Below are positions 1 through 8,212 of a stretch of 64,000 nt of DNA, in pieces; the first letter of the stretch is position 1, and each line of letters starts with the position of its first letter. Below the pieces are notes generated by a model. It did no database searches. It worked only from the letters and a program-made list of their open reading frames with translations, and was not told the DNA's origin. The position numbers were made by a program, and so were the translations under genes. The stretch is taken from positions 1 through 64,000 of the forward strand of contig CANKMW010000024.1 of NCBI GenBank assembly GCA_947483555.1. The letters are read 5' to 3'. This DNA is from Myxococcales bacterium. GTDB lineage: Bacteria; Myxococcota_A; Polyangia; Haliangiales; Haliangiaceae.

Positions 1-2
1 CC

Positions 3-632
3 TTGAGCGGATCCGTGGGAGCAGACATCGCGCGGCGCTTCATCATGCCGCGAGAACCCGACACCTCCGCCCGAAATTCCCGCCGTGTCGTCGAATCGGA
101 CGTCAGGATTCCGATCACTTACGCCGCGCAGATGAGGGGATCACTCAGCTTCGGCGCCGCTCCGAACTGGGGGGCAGTCTACGGCAGGCTCTACAATGGC
201 CACGCGGTCCTCGATGCTCGAAACATCTGCCCTGCTGGCTGGCACGTTCCCACCAATGACGAGTGGACGACGTTGGACGTGTACCTGAGCGGCGACGCCA
301 CCGCGGTCGGGAGGGCGATCCAGGAGACCGGCACGGATCACTGGACCCTCGGCACCTACACCGGCGTGACCAACGCGAGCGGCTTGACCGCCCTGCCCGG
401 CGGTTCCCGTAGCGCCGCCAACGGCGACGGGACTCCCTGGTACTCCGGTCAAAACGGCACCGGTTGGTTCTGGTCCTCGACCGAGCTCAACAACCCGAAT
501 GACGAGCTCGAATACTGGTCCCTGACGGGCGTTGACGATGCACCGCAATTCAACAATGGCGTCTACATGTCCGACGGGCGACACGGCAACGAGAAGTACA
601 TGGGGCTTTCGGTTCGCTGCCTGATGGATTGA
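3..632 (+). CDS. FISUMP-domain protein, probably 5'-partial
   Basis: This 209-residue product contains the Fibrobacter succinogenes major paralogous (FISUMP) domain. Its hallmarks are visible from about residue 60: VYGRLYN, then CPAGWHVPTNDEWTTL, then ALPGGSR, WFWSSTE and a terminal LSVRCLMD. FISUMP domains are usually found at the end of secreted or lipid-anchored surface proteins; no enzymatic activity is established for them. The frame is open to the window edge, so the real N-terminus, signal peptide and any preceding domain may lie outside. The first 45 residues do not resemble the domain. An internal Met near residue 44 (MRGSLSFG) could also be a start. The family call is firm; the start is not. 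Confidence 0.75.
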   Translation: MSGSVGADIARRFIMPREPDTSARNSRRVVESDVRIPITYAAQMRGSLSFGAAPNWGAVYGRLYNGHAVLDARNICPAGWHVPTNDEWTTLDVYLSGDATAVGRAIQETGTDHWTLGTYTGVTNASGLTALPGGSRSAANGDGTPWYSGQNGTGWFWSSTELNNPNDELEYWSLTGVDDAPQFNNGVYMSDGRHGNEKYMGLSVRCLMD

Positions 633-918
633 TCACTGCAGTGGACGTGGCCGCCGCGGCTGAACTGCTTCGCTGACCTCACGAGCTCTACCACTACCTC
701 GAGCGTGGCGGACGCGTGCTCTACGAGGCCGGAACGTGAGACGTCGAGTGTTCGCGAGCACCGCGCCAGCATCCACGCGCGAGGTTCGCGCTGCGCGTCG
801 CTGGCCTCGCTGCGGTTGCCGCCTGCGGCGGGGCCATCGTCATCGACGGCGGGTTCTCGGATCGCCCGCAGGAGCATCTCACCGAGGACGAGCCGCGGCG
901 GCGCCGCGCGCTCGGCGG
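633..918. other. Non-coding gap with possible lipoprotein remnant
   Basis: No complete gene is visible here. On the plus strand, from about 782 to the TAG at 923-925, a frame reads like a lipoprotein signal peptide and short tail (core LAAVAACGG, ending ALGGQ). The same frame has a stop at 737-739 and no ATG, GTG or TTG between that stop and the signal-like part. This looks like the headless remains of a small lipoprotein gene, but the reading is weak because it is short and GC-rich. Confidence 0.25.
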
Positions 919-1572
919 TCAGTAGGTCCAGCCGAGCACGCCGAGCCCGATCACGTTCAGCGCGATCGCGACGGCGTAGATCACGGCGATCGCGATCAGC
1001 TTGGTGCGGGTGCGGCGCGCGCGGATCACCAGCAGCGCGGCGAGGTAGAAGTGGGAGTAGCCGAGCAGGAAGATCAGCCAGACGCCGGTGAGCGTGCCGT
1101 CCCAGAACCGGTACTCCCAGATCAACAGGCCGCCGCGGTTGAGCAGCAGCTCGACCGCGACGCAGAACGCCGAGTACGCGCCGGCCCAGAACCAGGTCTC
1201 GGGGATGCCGGCGATCCGCGCCTTCCGATCGTCGGTCAGGGTGTGGAAGTAGATGATCCCGGACAGCGCGAACATGAACATGATCTCGACGTTCCAGCCG
1301 ACCATCGTGCGCAGCGCGGTCGGGCCGGGCGCGGTCCACAGCGCCGAGCGATCGGACAGGACGAGGATCCAACCGTTGATCGACTCGTTGACGAAGTCCA
1401 TCCCGAACACGGTCAGCCCGGCGAACACCGCGTTCCACTCGCCGGTCTGCCGCGCGCGCTTGAGCTCGAGGACGTAGACATAGAACACGATCGCGAGCAG
1501 CGGGATCACGTACCACTGCAGCGTCGTCGGGTCGCGGAGGCCGACGAGCGCGCGCTGGGAGGCCTCGGTCAC
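919..1572 (-). CDS. Integral membrane protein of unknown function
   Basis: The 217-residue protein is mostly hydrophobic, with about six predicted membrane segments: near residues 21-35, 48-70, 92-110, 126-145, 158-180 and 190-214. Short charged loops separate them, including a basic RARRTRTK stretch near residue 184. An N-terminal cytoplasmic tail precedes the first segment. I do not recognise the family and see no transport signature or catalytic motif. The gene starts with GTG and is divergent from the cytochrome gene at 1611, with 38 bases between them. The coding call rests on the alternating hydrophobic pattern and the absence of a competing frame. Confidence 0.75.
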   Translation of the reverse strand: MTEASQRALVGLRDPTTLQWYVIPLLAIVFYVYVLELKRARQTGEWNAVFAGLTVFGMDFVNESINGWILVLSDRSALWTAPGPTALRTMVGWNVEIMFMFALSGIIYFHTLTDDRKARIAGIPETWFWAGAYSAFCVAVELLLNRGGLLIWEYRFWDGTLTGVWLIFLLGYSHFYLAALLVIRARRTRTKLIAIAVIYAVAIALNVIGLGVLGWTY

Positions 1573-1610
1573 GTCACCAGCCAGGTTCGACCCGGCCGCG
1601 CCGACGCGAC

Positions 1611-2396
1611 TTGACCGCGATCAAGCGCGAGCACCTCCCCGGCGGTGACGACATCGTCGTCAGGTGCGGCGACGTCGGGTGCGACGTCGTGTCGATGGCG
1701 GCCGCCTTGTTGATCGACGTCATATCGGTGGCCGTGACCCGCGAGCTGCGCGAGGGAGACCACGTCTACTGCATGCCCTGCATGTCCCGCCTCGAGGTGT
1801 ACTTCCACCAGGAGATGGTCGTGTTCCCCGCCAACCTGTGGGCGGGCGGGCTCACCGTCGAGGGCGTGTTCGACGATCAGCCGGTCACCGGGGATTGCTT
1901 CACCGAGATGGTCGGCGTCGACGAGCCGTTCGGCCGCAGCCTCCTGCACACCGGCAGGCCGCGGCGATGGGAGATGGTCCAGCCGCGCGACGGCGTGGAC
2001 GACGTCGACCCGCTCGCGCCCCCGGCCGGGGGCGTCGTGGTGGACGCCGGGCCGCCGGTCGCGGTCGAGTCCCCGCCGCCGCCCGACGCGCCCGCGGCGT
2101 CGTCGACCGAGACCGCCGCCGCCGCCGAGACGTACCGGCTGCGCTGCGCGCCCTGCCACGGCCCCGACGGCCGAGGCCACGGGCCGGCCGCGCCGGCGCT
2201 CGACCCGCCGCCGCGCGACTTCTCGCAGGCCGCGTGGCAGGCCGGGATCACCGACGATCAGATCGCCCGCGCCATCCTCGAGGGCGGGAGCGCGATCGGG
2301 CGCAGCCCGGCGATGCCCGCCAACCCCGATCTGGTCGGCGAGCCCGCCACCGTGGAGGCGCTGCGGCAGATGATCCGCGCGTTCGGGGCCCCGTGA
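1611..2396 (+). CDS. c-type cytochrome with unusual N-terminal half
   Basis: The last 90 residues form a mono-haem cytochrome c: a CAPCH haem-binding site (CxxCH), then a long helix region and a likely Met ligand in SPAMPANP. Such domains carry electrons outside the cytoplasmic membrane. The first 130 residues are not a recognised domain. They contain paired cysteines (CGDVGC, CMPCM) and several histidines, which suggests metal binding. A Pro/Ala-rich linker joins the two halves. There is no convincing signal peptide from the TTG at 1611. An ATG at 1695 (MAAALLIDVISVAV) would give a more hydrophobic start, so the start is uncertain. The stop overlaps the next start by four bases, so the protein probably works with the FAD oxidoreductase. 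Confidence 0.7.
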   Translation: MTAIKREHLPGGDDIVVRCGDVGCDVVSMAAALLIDVISVAVTRELREGDHVYCMPCMSRLEVYFHQEMVVFPANLWAGGLTVEGVFDDQPVTGDCFTEMVGVDEPFGRSLLHTGRPRRWEMVQPRDGVDDVDPLAPPAGGVVVDAGPPVAVESPPPPDAPAASSTETAAAAETYRLRCAPCHGPDGRGHGPAAPALDPPPRDFSQAAWQAGITDDQIARAILEGGSAIGRSPAMPANPDLVGEPATVEALRQMIRAFGAP

Positions 2397-3889
2397 CCGC
2401 CGATCGTCGCCCCACCGTCCTGGTCGTCGGCACCGGCCCGGCCGGGTTGGCCGCGGCGGCACGGCTCCTCGAGGTCGGCGGCGATCGTTACCGCGTCCGG
2501 ATCGCCGGCCTCGGGCACCACGTCGGGGGCAAGGCCGACTCGTGGCGCGACGGCGCCGGTCGCATCATCGACCATGGCCAGCACGTCATCATCGGCTGGT
2601 ACTTCGAGATGAAGGCGCTGCTGCGCCGCGCCGGCGTCGATCCCGAGGCGCGGCTGGTGTCGAACCACGGCAAGACCCACATCTACGAGCCGCGCGACGG
2701 TCGGGTCCACACCCTGGCCCTCCGGCGCAACCCGGTCCACATGCTGCTCTCCGGCCTGGGCTACTCCGGGTTCACCGCGGGCGAGAAGGCCGCGATCACC
2801 AGGTTCGTGTTCGCGAACGCGAGCGTGTTCCTGGGGCTGCAGGACCTCGAGCAGTTCGACGACATCTGCTTCACCTCGTGGGCGCTGAGCAACGGGTTGT
2901 GTCCGTCGGTGGCCCGCACCAACGCGTTCCGCATGCACCGCACCGGCCAGCTGAGCTGGCCCCGCGAGATCAGCGCCTACAGCATGCTCCGGGCGGTCGT
3001 CGAAGTCGGCCGCGACTACCGCACCTCCCAGTTCGGGTTCTGCGACGGCGGCATGACCGAGCGGTTCTGGGATCCGATCGCCCGCTACATCGCGCGGCTC
3101 GGCGGCGAGTTCGAGATGATGCGCAAGCTCACCAGCCTCGAACTCGACCACGACCGGGTCACCGGCGCGACGTTCGCCGAGCCGAGCTCGGGCGGCCACG
3201 AGGAGGCCGGCCGCGACCCCGGCCGGTCGCGCTACGAGCACACGGTGCCGATCAAGCCGGGCACCGAGACGGTGGACCGCGGCTTCGATCACCTGATCTG
3301 CACGCTGCCCGCGACCGCGTTCCAGGAGCTCAGCCCGGGCGACGCGGCGCTGTGGGGGATCCCGACGTTCGCCAAGATCCGCAACCTTCGTGGGATCGCG
3401 CCGCTCGCGCTGCAGCTGTGGCACCGCGAGCCCCTGACCCACCGCTACCCGAGCGTGCTCGCCGGGCTGGGCGCGCCGTTCGACTTCGTCCTCGACAACA
3501 AGCACATCGTGCGCGAGTACCGCGACAACCCGCGCTACGGCGCCGTGCTCTACTTCGTGGGGCAAGAGACCGGGTTCGAGGACTGGCACGACGAGCAGCA
3601 CCTGGCCTGGTGCCTCGACGCGATCGCCCGGCTGCCCGGCTTCGAGCGGATCGATCGCGACGGGATCCTGCACCACCAGGTGATCCGCAACCGCTCGGTG
3701 GACAAGCAGTACTTCAACGTCGAGCCGGGGATCCAGACGTTCCGGCCGCACACCCGGACCCCGCTGGCCAACCTGTGGCTGGCCGGCGACTGGGTCCGCA
3801 ACGACGTCGACTTCCCGTGCATGGAGGCGGCGGTGCGGTCCGGGCGGGCCGCCGCCGACGCGGTGCTGGACAGGCCGCCTCCGACCTGA
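2393..3889 (+). CDS. FAD-dependent amine-oxidase/desaturase-type oxidoreductase
   Basis: This 498-residue protein begins with a Rossmann dinucleotide site, VLVVGTGPAGLAAAARLLE, followed by a GGKADSWRD segment. That pattern is typical of the flavin amine oxidase/phytoene desaturase superfamily. A second FAD-contact region near the C-terminus reads LWLAGDWVRNDVDFPCMEAA, matching the terminal motif of carotenoid desaturases and hydroxysqualene dehydroxylases. The substrate cannot be read from the sequence. No carotenoid or squalene genes are nearby, so a terpenoid role is only a guess. The GTG start at 2393 overlaps the upstream TGA (GTGA), implying translational coupling. The cytochrome could then be the electron acceptor. 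Confidence 0.85.
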   Translation: MTADRRPTVLVVGTGPAGLAAAARLLEVGGDRYRVRIAGLGHHVGGKADSWRDGAGRIIDHGQHVIIGWYFEMKALLRRAGVDPEARLVSNHGKTHIYEPRDGRVHTLALRRNPVHMLLSGLGYSGFTAGEKAAITRFVFANASVFLGLQDLEQFDDICFTSWALSNGLCPSVARTNAFRMHRTGQLSWPREISAYSMLRAVVEVGRDYRTSQFGFCDGGMTERFWDPIARYIARLGGEFEMMRKLTSLELDHDRVTGATFAEPSSGGHEEAGRDPGRSRYEHTVPIKPGTETVDRGFDHLICTLPATAFQELSPGDAALWGIPTFAKIRNLRGIAPLALQLWHREPLTHRYPSVLAGLGAPFDFVLDNKHIVREYRDNPRYGAVLYFVGQETGFEDWHDEQHLAWCLDAIARLPGFERIDRDGILHHQVIRNRSVDKQYFNVEPGIQTFRPHTRTPLANLWLAGDWVRNDVDFPCMEAAVRSGRAAADAVLDRPPPT

Positions 3890-3929
3890 CCGCGGTCAAG
3901 ACCAGGGCGAGGCCCCGTGTCAGCGTGGC

Positions 3930-4292
3930 GTGGTGCGCGCGCTCCCCCTGGTCTACTCGTGCTCGGGTTGCTCCAGCGCGGCGCAGCTCGCCAACCAGCT
4001 CGCGCTGCGGCTCGACCGACTCGGGGTTGCCGAGATGTCCTGCGTCGCCGGGCTCGGCGGCGACGTCGCGCCGCTGGTGAAGCTGGCGCGGCGCGGGCGC
4101 CCACTGGTCGCGCTCGACGGCTGTCCGCTCCACTGCGTGCGCGGATGCATGGCGCGCCACGCCGTCGAACCTGCGGTTCACGTGACGCTCACCGAGCTCG
4201 GCATCGCCAAGCGCGCGCACATGGACTTCGATCCCGCCGACGCCGAGCGCCTGCTCGCGGTGCTGGCCGACCGGATCCGCACCGAGTGCTGA
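3930..4292 (+). CDS. DGC-domain putative zinc-binding protein
   Basis: The 120-residue protein matches the DGC family, named after its conserved Asp-Gly-Cys. Visible motifs are YSCSGCSSAAQLANQ at the N-terminus, then MSCVAGLGGD, and LDGCPLHCVRGC in the middle. The invariant cysteines are thought to bind a metal, probably zinc; the function is not established. Family members often sit near redox or metal-handling genes. It starts with GTG 40 bases after the FAD oxidoreductase on the same strand and may be co-transcribed with it. Length is normal for the family. Confidence 0.85.
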   Translation: MVRALPLVYSCSGCSSAAQLANQLALRLDRLGVAEMSCVAGLGGDVAPLVKLARRGRPLVALDGCPLHCVRGCMARHAVEPAVHVTLTELGIAKRAHMDFDPADAERLLAVLADRIRTEC

Positions 4293-4570
4293 GCGCGTCA
4301 TGGCGGCAGCCGCGTCGGACGAGCGACGTGCCGCACCCTGCGGTAGGGCCGCCGCCGTGCGTGCCGATCGCCGAGCGGACACGGGTGATCGCTTCTCCGC
4401 CCGCGTGCGACGCCGCGTCGTTCGGGTTCCGGATGCCACCGCTGGTTGCGTGGTGGATCTCCTCACCGACGAACTCTCCCGCCGCGGCGGACGGGCTCTT
4501 GCTCCTGGGCGGCATGATCCAACCTTGCCCCTACGCCGCCGGAAGCTTCATCAAATGATACCGTCGGACG
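4293..4570. other. Intergenic region without supported gene
   Basis: This 278-base stretch holds no frame with recognisable protein features. Open frames exist on both strands, but their products are Arg/Ala-rich and typical of GC-rich shadows. An A/T-richer patch just before 4571 (containing TGATAC at 4556-4561) could belong to the promoter of the downstream membrane-protein gene. Confidence 0.4.
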
Positions 4571-5533
4571 ATGTCTCGGGCCTGGGTGACGACGCTGGCG
4601 ATGGGGACTCTCCTGCTCGCCGGTTTCGGCGTCGTGGAAGAACGCTACTGGCCCGGCCTGGCGACGCGGGCCTGGTGGGAAGTCGCGCTCGTGCTCCTCA
4701 TCGGGGTGTACGGCGCGTGCTTCGCGGCGGTGTCGTTTCCACGCCTCCTCGATCCCAGGCTGAGCATTCCGGCGCTCGCGTGGGTCGCGATGCTCGTGTA
4801 CTTCGTGTTCAGCACGTTCTCGAAGACCGAGCGCGCGAAAGAGCGCAACGATCCGAACTGGACCGACGCGGGCGACGACGATTCGTTTGGTCCCGGCGAT
4901 GACCGCAAGCACATGGGACGCGCATGGGCGCTTTTCGCCACGCTCGTCGCGCTCGCCATGATGGCGGGCAGCGTCGCGCTCACCCGCTACTTTGCATCGC
5001 ATTCCGTGGCCGCGCCCGCGCCGACGACGACCCACGTCCCGCCGACGCCGGAAGAGGCGCCGCCGACCGCGCCTCCCGTGCCCAAGAACATTCTCGACGT
5101 GAAGAGCTTTCCGGAGTCCATCGCATTCGCGTTGCCGAGGATGACCGACGATCGCAACGCACCGAACGCGGGAGCGAAGCTGCTCGCGCGTTACGGCGCC
5201 GCCAAGCTCCAGTGGTCCGACGTCGTCATCGCGAAGAACGAGACGTCGCTCGAGCTGGCCGAGAAAGCTCCGCCCCAGGCGTGGGGCAAACGCCTGTGTG
5301 CGAGTGGCACGCTCGCGCGAATCGAGAAGCAAACCGTCGACGGCACCGAGCTCCACTCGGCGCGACTAGTGACAAAGTCCGGCGATGCGCTCGAGGTCTT
5401 CGCCGTCGGCAGCACGGGAAGACTCGTGAAGCGCAAGCCGGCCCGCTTCTGCGGCGTCGTCACGGGTCGCCTCGATGTTGCGGGCAAGCCGGCGACGTTC
5501 GCGGTCGGCATGTTCGAGATCACGACTCGATGA
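4571..5533 (+). CDS. Membrane protein with C-terminal soluble domain, unknown
   Basis: The 320-residue product has four membrane segments (about 5-22, 35-56, 66-86 and 118-138). A Thr/Pro-rich linker near 150-175 follows, then a soluble domain of about 140 residues containing two cysteines (LCASG and RFCGVV). The domain looks small and beta-rich. I do not recognise the family. Codon use is slightly less GC-extreme than in the neighbours, with more Lys and Asn, so the gene may be of different ancestry. It lies next to the decayed arsenic region, but nothing in the sequence ties it to arsenic. Confidence 0.75.
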   Translation: MSRAWVTTLAMGTLLLAGFGVVEERYWPGLATRAWWEVALVLLIGVYGACFAAVSFPRLLDPRLSIPALAWVAMLVYFVFSTFSKTERAKERNDPNWTDAGDDDSFGPGDDRKHMGRAWALFATLVALAMMAGSVALTRYFASHSVAAPAPTTTHVPPTPEEAPPTAPPVPKNILDVKSFPESIAFALPRMTDDRNAPNAGAKLLARYGAAKLQWSDVVIAKNETSLELAEKAPPQAWGKRLCASGTLARIEKQTVDGTELHSARLVTKSGDALEVFAVGSTGRLVKRKPARFCGVVTGRLDVAGKPATFAVGMFEITTR

Positions 5534-6563
5534 GATCGTCCTCGCTCGTGGGTTCACGCCGCCACAGACACGCCCGCCCATTCGGCGGACTTCGTCCACA
5601 GCTGGGCGGCGAGGGCGTCGTCCTGGGCGGCCCGCGACGGGCGCTTCTCCTTGCGGTTGTCGTCGTAGCGGCCGGTCTCGGTGGCGAGCTCGGGCGCGGT
5701 CGCGCATTGGCGCCGGCTCGCTTGCTGAGCACGAACGACACGGCGAACATGACCACGAAGTAGATGAGGAGCGGGATCGCGATCCGCACCACGTCGAGCG
5801 GAAGCTCGACGATCGCGTCGCCCTTGAGCGAGAACATCAAGACGATCGTGAACAACAGCGCGACCAGCGCGACCGGGCCGATCCGCGGCAGGAACCGCGT
5901 CTGGTACCAGTCGAGACCGCGCGCCTTCACCAGGAGCCGTCGGGTCAGGAATCCGGCGGCGAACGGGATGCCGAGGTAGATGGCGACGCTCTCCGCGACC
6001 TTGCCGATCGTGATGTGAACCGCCATGCCCTCGAGCCCGAGCCATCCCGGAAGAACGGTCGCGAACACGTAGGCGTAGAGCGAGAAGAACAGGACCTGGG
6101 AGATCGAGTTGAGCGCGACCATGCCGGCGCAGTACTCGGCATCCCCCTTGGCGAGGTCGTTCCACACGATCACCATCGCGATGCAGCGCGCCAGCCCGAT
6201 GAGGATCAGGCCGACCATGTACTCGGGCTTGTCGTGCAGGAACACGACGGCGAGGCCGAACATGAGCAGCGGTCCGATCACCCAGTTCTGCACCAGCGAC
6301 AGGGTCATCACCCGCTTGTTGCGGAAGACCTTGCCGAGCTCCTCGTAGCGGACCTTCGCGAGCGGTGGGTACATCATGAGGATGAGCCCGATCGCGATCG
6401 GGAGCGACGTCGTGCCGACGCTCAACCGTTCGATCTCGGCCGGAACGCCGGGCGCGGCTCGGCCGAGGGCGATGCCGATGACCATCGCGAGAAAGATCCA
6501 CAGCGTCAGGTGGCGATCGAGGAACGACAGCCGGCGCGCGAGGCCGCCGTCAGGATTCAGCAT
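5520..6563 (-). pseudogene. ACR3-family arsenite efflux pump, C-terminally truncated
   Basis: Residues 1-284 match the ACR3 (Arsenical resistance-3) arsenite/proton antiporter. Evidence is the run of membrane segments, the segment [12 protein letters not shown] carrying the conserved arsenite-handling Cys (C127), and the charged loops between helices. After SKRAGA (about position 5711) the hydrophobic pattern stops. A low-complexity Pro/Arg/Thr tail follows in frame, so the normal final 60 residues, including the last helix, are missing. The DNA after the break encodes part of a different protein in another frame. The start overlaps the end of the ArsJ remnant by 14 bases, as expected for an ars operon. 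Export activity is unlikely without the last helix, though this is inference. Confidence 0.8.
5557..5700 (-). pseudogene. C-terminal fragment of short-chain dehydrogenase
   Basis: In a frame different from the ACR3 remnant, about 44 residues read [18 protein letters not shown] and then [18 protein letters not shown] before a stop. This is the usual C-terminus of retinol-dehydrogenase-like short-chain dehydrogenases, where a G-Y/F-x-D segment, a PSxxA element and a xLWxxSxxxxG helix close the protein. The catalytic core is absent, so this is a grafted tail. Its junction with ACR3 lies near 5700-5712. The fragment is short, so the family call is moderate. Confidence 0.5.
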
Positions 6564-7062
6564 GGCCCACGTCGATCTCGGACATCAGCCCGACCTTCGC
6601 CGCCGGGAGCATGAGCGACAGCGCACCTGTCAGCAGCGCGAACCCCATCGAGGCCCACAAGCAGCCTGGCAGCCCGGCCACCTGGTACATGAGGCCCGAG
6701 AGCAGCGTGCCGACCAGGCGCCCGCCCGCGTTGGCCATGTAGTAGAAGCCGACGTTCATCGCGACCTCGTCGCCGTCGGAGTACGCGAGGATCAGGTAGG
6801 AGTGAACCGACGAGTTGATCGCGAAGACCACGCCGAACAAGGCGAGGCCACCGAGCACCACCCACTCGGTCCCGAGGTCCGCGGTCACCCCGAGCGCCAC
6901 GGCGGCCATGACCGCCGCGAGCAGGAACGCCAGCACCTGCGCCGAACGGCGCTGTGGCGCCTTGCCCCCGGTGAACCGGCCGATCACCGCCGGCGCGAAC
7001 GACTGGAGCACGCCGTAGCCGATGACCCATGCGGCGAGGAACCCGCCGACCTCGGTGAACCA
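6550..7062 (-). pseudogene. ArsJ-type organoarsenical MFS exporter, N-terminally truncated
   Basis: About 170 residues match the C-terminal half of ArsJ, the MFS transporter that exports 1-arseno-3-phosphoglycerate. Clear stretches are FTEVGGFLAAWVIGYG, INSSVHSYLILAYSDGDEVA and MNVGFYYMANAGGRLVGT. The full protein is about 400 residues. Upstream of the FTEVGG segment the frame turns into non-homologous sequence, and transposase-like sequence takes over. The 5' half has therefore been lost. A GAPDH gene, the usual ArsJ partner, is not present. The reading is that this was part of an ars operon with ACR3 and is now non-functional. Confidence 0.75.
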
Positions 7063-7177
7063 GCTCGGTGAAGACGTCACCGTGTTCGCTGCGGAGGTCG
7101 TTGAGGTGGCCAGAGGATGCCGCGACTCCGACGCCGCCGCACAGCCAGCGGTAGGCGGCGTGCAGCTCGACGAGCCG
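7058..7177 (-). pseudogene. Transposase fragment (IS1182/IS5-like N-terminal region)
   Basis: About 40 residues on the minus strand read RLVELHAAYRWLCGGVGV and then GHLNDLRSEHGDVFTELV. This resembles the segment HAAYRWLCGGVxxNxxTLxDFRxxHG found near the N-terminus of IS1182-type transposases. Nothing else of the transposase is intact. It abuts the ArsJ remnant at a short repeated sequence, which suggests an insertion-associated deletion. The match is from memory of the family. Confidence 0.5.
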
Positions 7178-7260
7178 CGCGATCCCACTCGGCCGTCTCG
7201 ACGAACACCGTCCCGACCGCGGCCTCATCGTTCCCCGGCGCCGGCGCGGAGCGAAGAAAG

Positions 7261-7323
7261 TGTCAGGGATGTCCTTGCTCTGATTGTCAGGGATGTCCGT
7301 GGGCAACAGTGTCCAGGATGTCT
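7261..7323. repeat. Three iterated IS-end-like repeats
   Basis: A 14-base unit, TGTCAGGGATGTCC, occurs at 7261-7274 and 7285-7298 and, imperfectly (TGTCCAGGATGTCT), at 7310-7323. Copies start 24-25 bases apart in the same orientation. Iterated direct repeats of this kind are typical of the ends of IS21-like and related insertion sequences, where transposase binds. No matching transposase is intact nearby, so this is probably a relic of an IS terminus. Confidence 0.5.
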
Positions 7324-7646
7324 GTGCTTGAACAACCGGAGTGAGCCCCCGGCGCGGTCTTGCCGGGGACGCCTCAGCTCCGGTCGCGTCCGCCGCGTCC
7401 GCCTCGTCCGCCGCGTCCGCTGCCGCCGCCGCCGTCAGCCGCCGAACCTGCCGGCCGGCAGGGCCGCCGGGCCCACACGAGCGACCCTTCGCGGCCAGCG
7501 CGCCGGTCCGTCATCGATTCGTGCCCAGTCTGTGAGACCAAGATTCGTCTCCGTCCGGGTGCATCGACGCACGCCAGGCTCGGCCCGCGCTGATTCGCGA
7601 CCGTGCGCGCTTGGTGCGCGGGCGGGACGAGGCGCACCATCGCGAC
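7324..7646. other. Low-complexity intergenic scar
   Basis: No supported gene. The left part (about 7370-7440) is a run of GTCCGCCGC-like triplets, resembling the Ala-rich linker of a lost lipoprotein. The right part has no coding signature on either strand. The stretch joins the insertion relic to the cytochrome-like lipoprotein gene. Confidence 0.4.
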
Positions 7647-8150
7647 GTGAACCGCCGTCGCCTGTGCGTTGTCCTCGCTGCCGTTGCCACCGCATCGTGC
7701 GATCGACCGGCACCGCCGGCGGGACCGCCGGCGGGACCAGCGGCGGCACCGCCGGCGGCACCATCAGCGGCAGTGGCGACGCGCCCCGACTGCGCCGCGC
7801 TCACCGGGGCCAACCCGGTCCAGACCGAGATGCGACGGCTCGAGTGCGCGCTCGAGGGCGCGGTCGTCTCGATCGGCCGCGACGACCTGCCGGCGATCGC
7901 GAAAGCGATCCACGTTGTTCACGAGGCCCGCCAGGAGACCGAGCAGGCGATCGCGGCCGGCTCCTGGAAGCCAGCGCTGGGCGAGGTCGCGGCCTTCGTC
8001 GCGATGGACGCAACCTTCCACCACGAGCTCGAGGCGCTGGTCATCGCCGCGCACGCGAACGATCACGCCGGCAGCGCCGCCGCCCTCGGCCGCGCACTCG
8101 CCTTGTGCCAGGCCTGCCACACCATCTACCGGCCGGCCCCGCGGCCCTGA
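7647..8150 (+). CDS. Lipoprotein with C-terminal haem motif, cytochrome c'/c556-like
   Basis: From the GTG at 7647 the product starts with a lipoprotein signal peptide (VNRRRLCVVLAAVATASC). A Pro/Ala linker follows, then a helical domain of about 115 residues ending ALCQACHTIYRP. A single CxxCH motif at the very end of a four-helix domain is the arrangement of class II cytochromes (c' and c556). The length of 167 residues fits. It would act in the periplasm on a lipid anchor as an electron carrier or gas sensor. An upstream in-frame start at 7611 exists, but it would put charged residues ahead of the signal peptide. Confidence 0.75.
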   Translation: MNRRRLCVVLAAVATASCDRPAPPAGPPAGPAAAPPAAPSAAVATRPDCAALTGANPVQTEMRRLECALEGAVVSIGRDDLPAIAKAIHVVHEARQETEQAIAAGSWKPALGEVAAFVAMDATFHHELEALVIAAHANDHAGSAAALGRALALCQACHTIYRPAPRP

Positions 8151-8212
8151 TCCGGCGGCCACGCCTGGGCGGATGGCGGATTCCCGGTCCAACCGGTGAT
8201 CCGCGGTTCAGA

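Noticed and set aside
563..1516. Long minus-strand Arg-rich open frame
   Set aside because: Antisense shadow of the FISUMP and membrane-protein region; Arg/Ala-rich with no domain.
1580..1600. GGTTCGACCC resembling a tRNA T-loop
   Set aside because: The flanking bases do not pair as a five-base T-stem and the position lies within a divergent promoter gap.
4415..4450. tRNA-like T-arm sequence (GGTTCCGGATGCC) in the 4.3-4.57 kb gap
   Set aside because: No acceptor stem, anticodon arm or CCA-like end could be folded around it.
7670..7770. GCCGGCGG-type repeats as a possible CRISPR or tandem element
   Set aside because: They encode the Pro/Ala linker of the lipoprotein and have no spacer structure.
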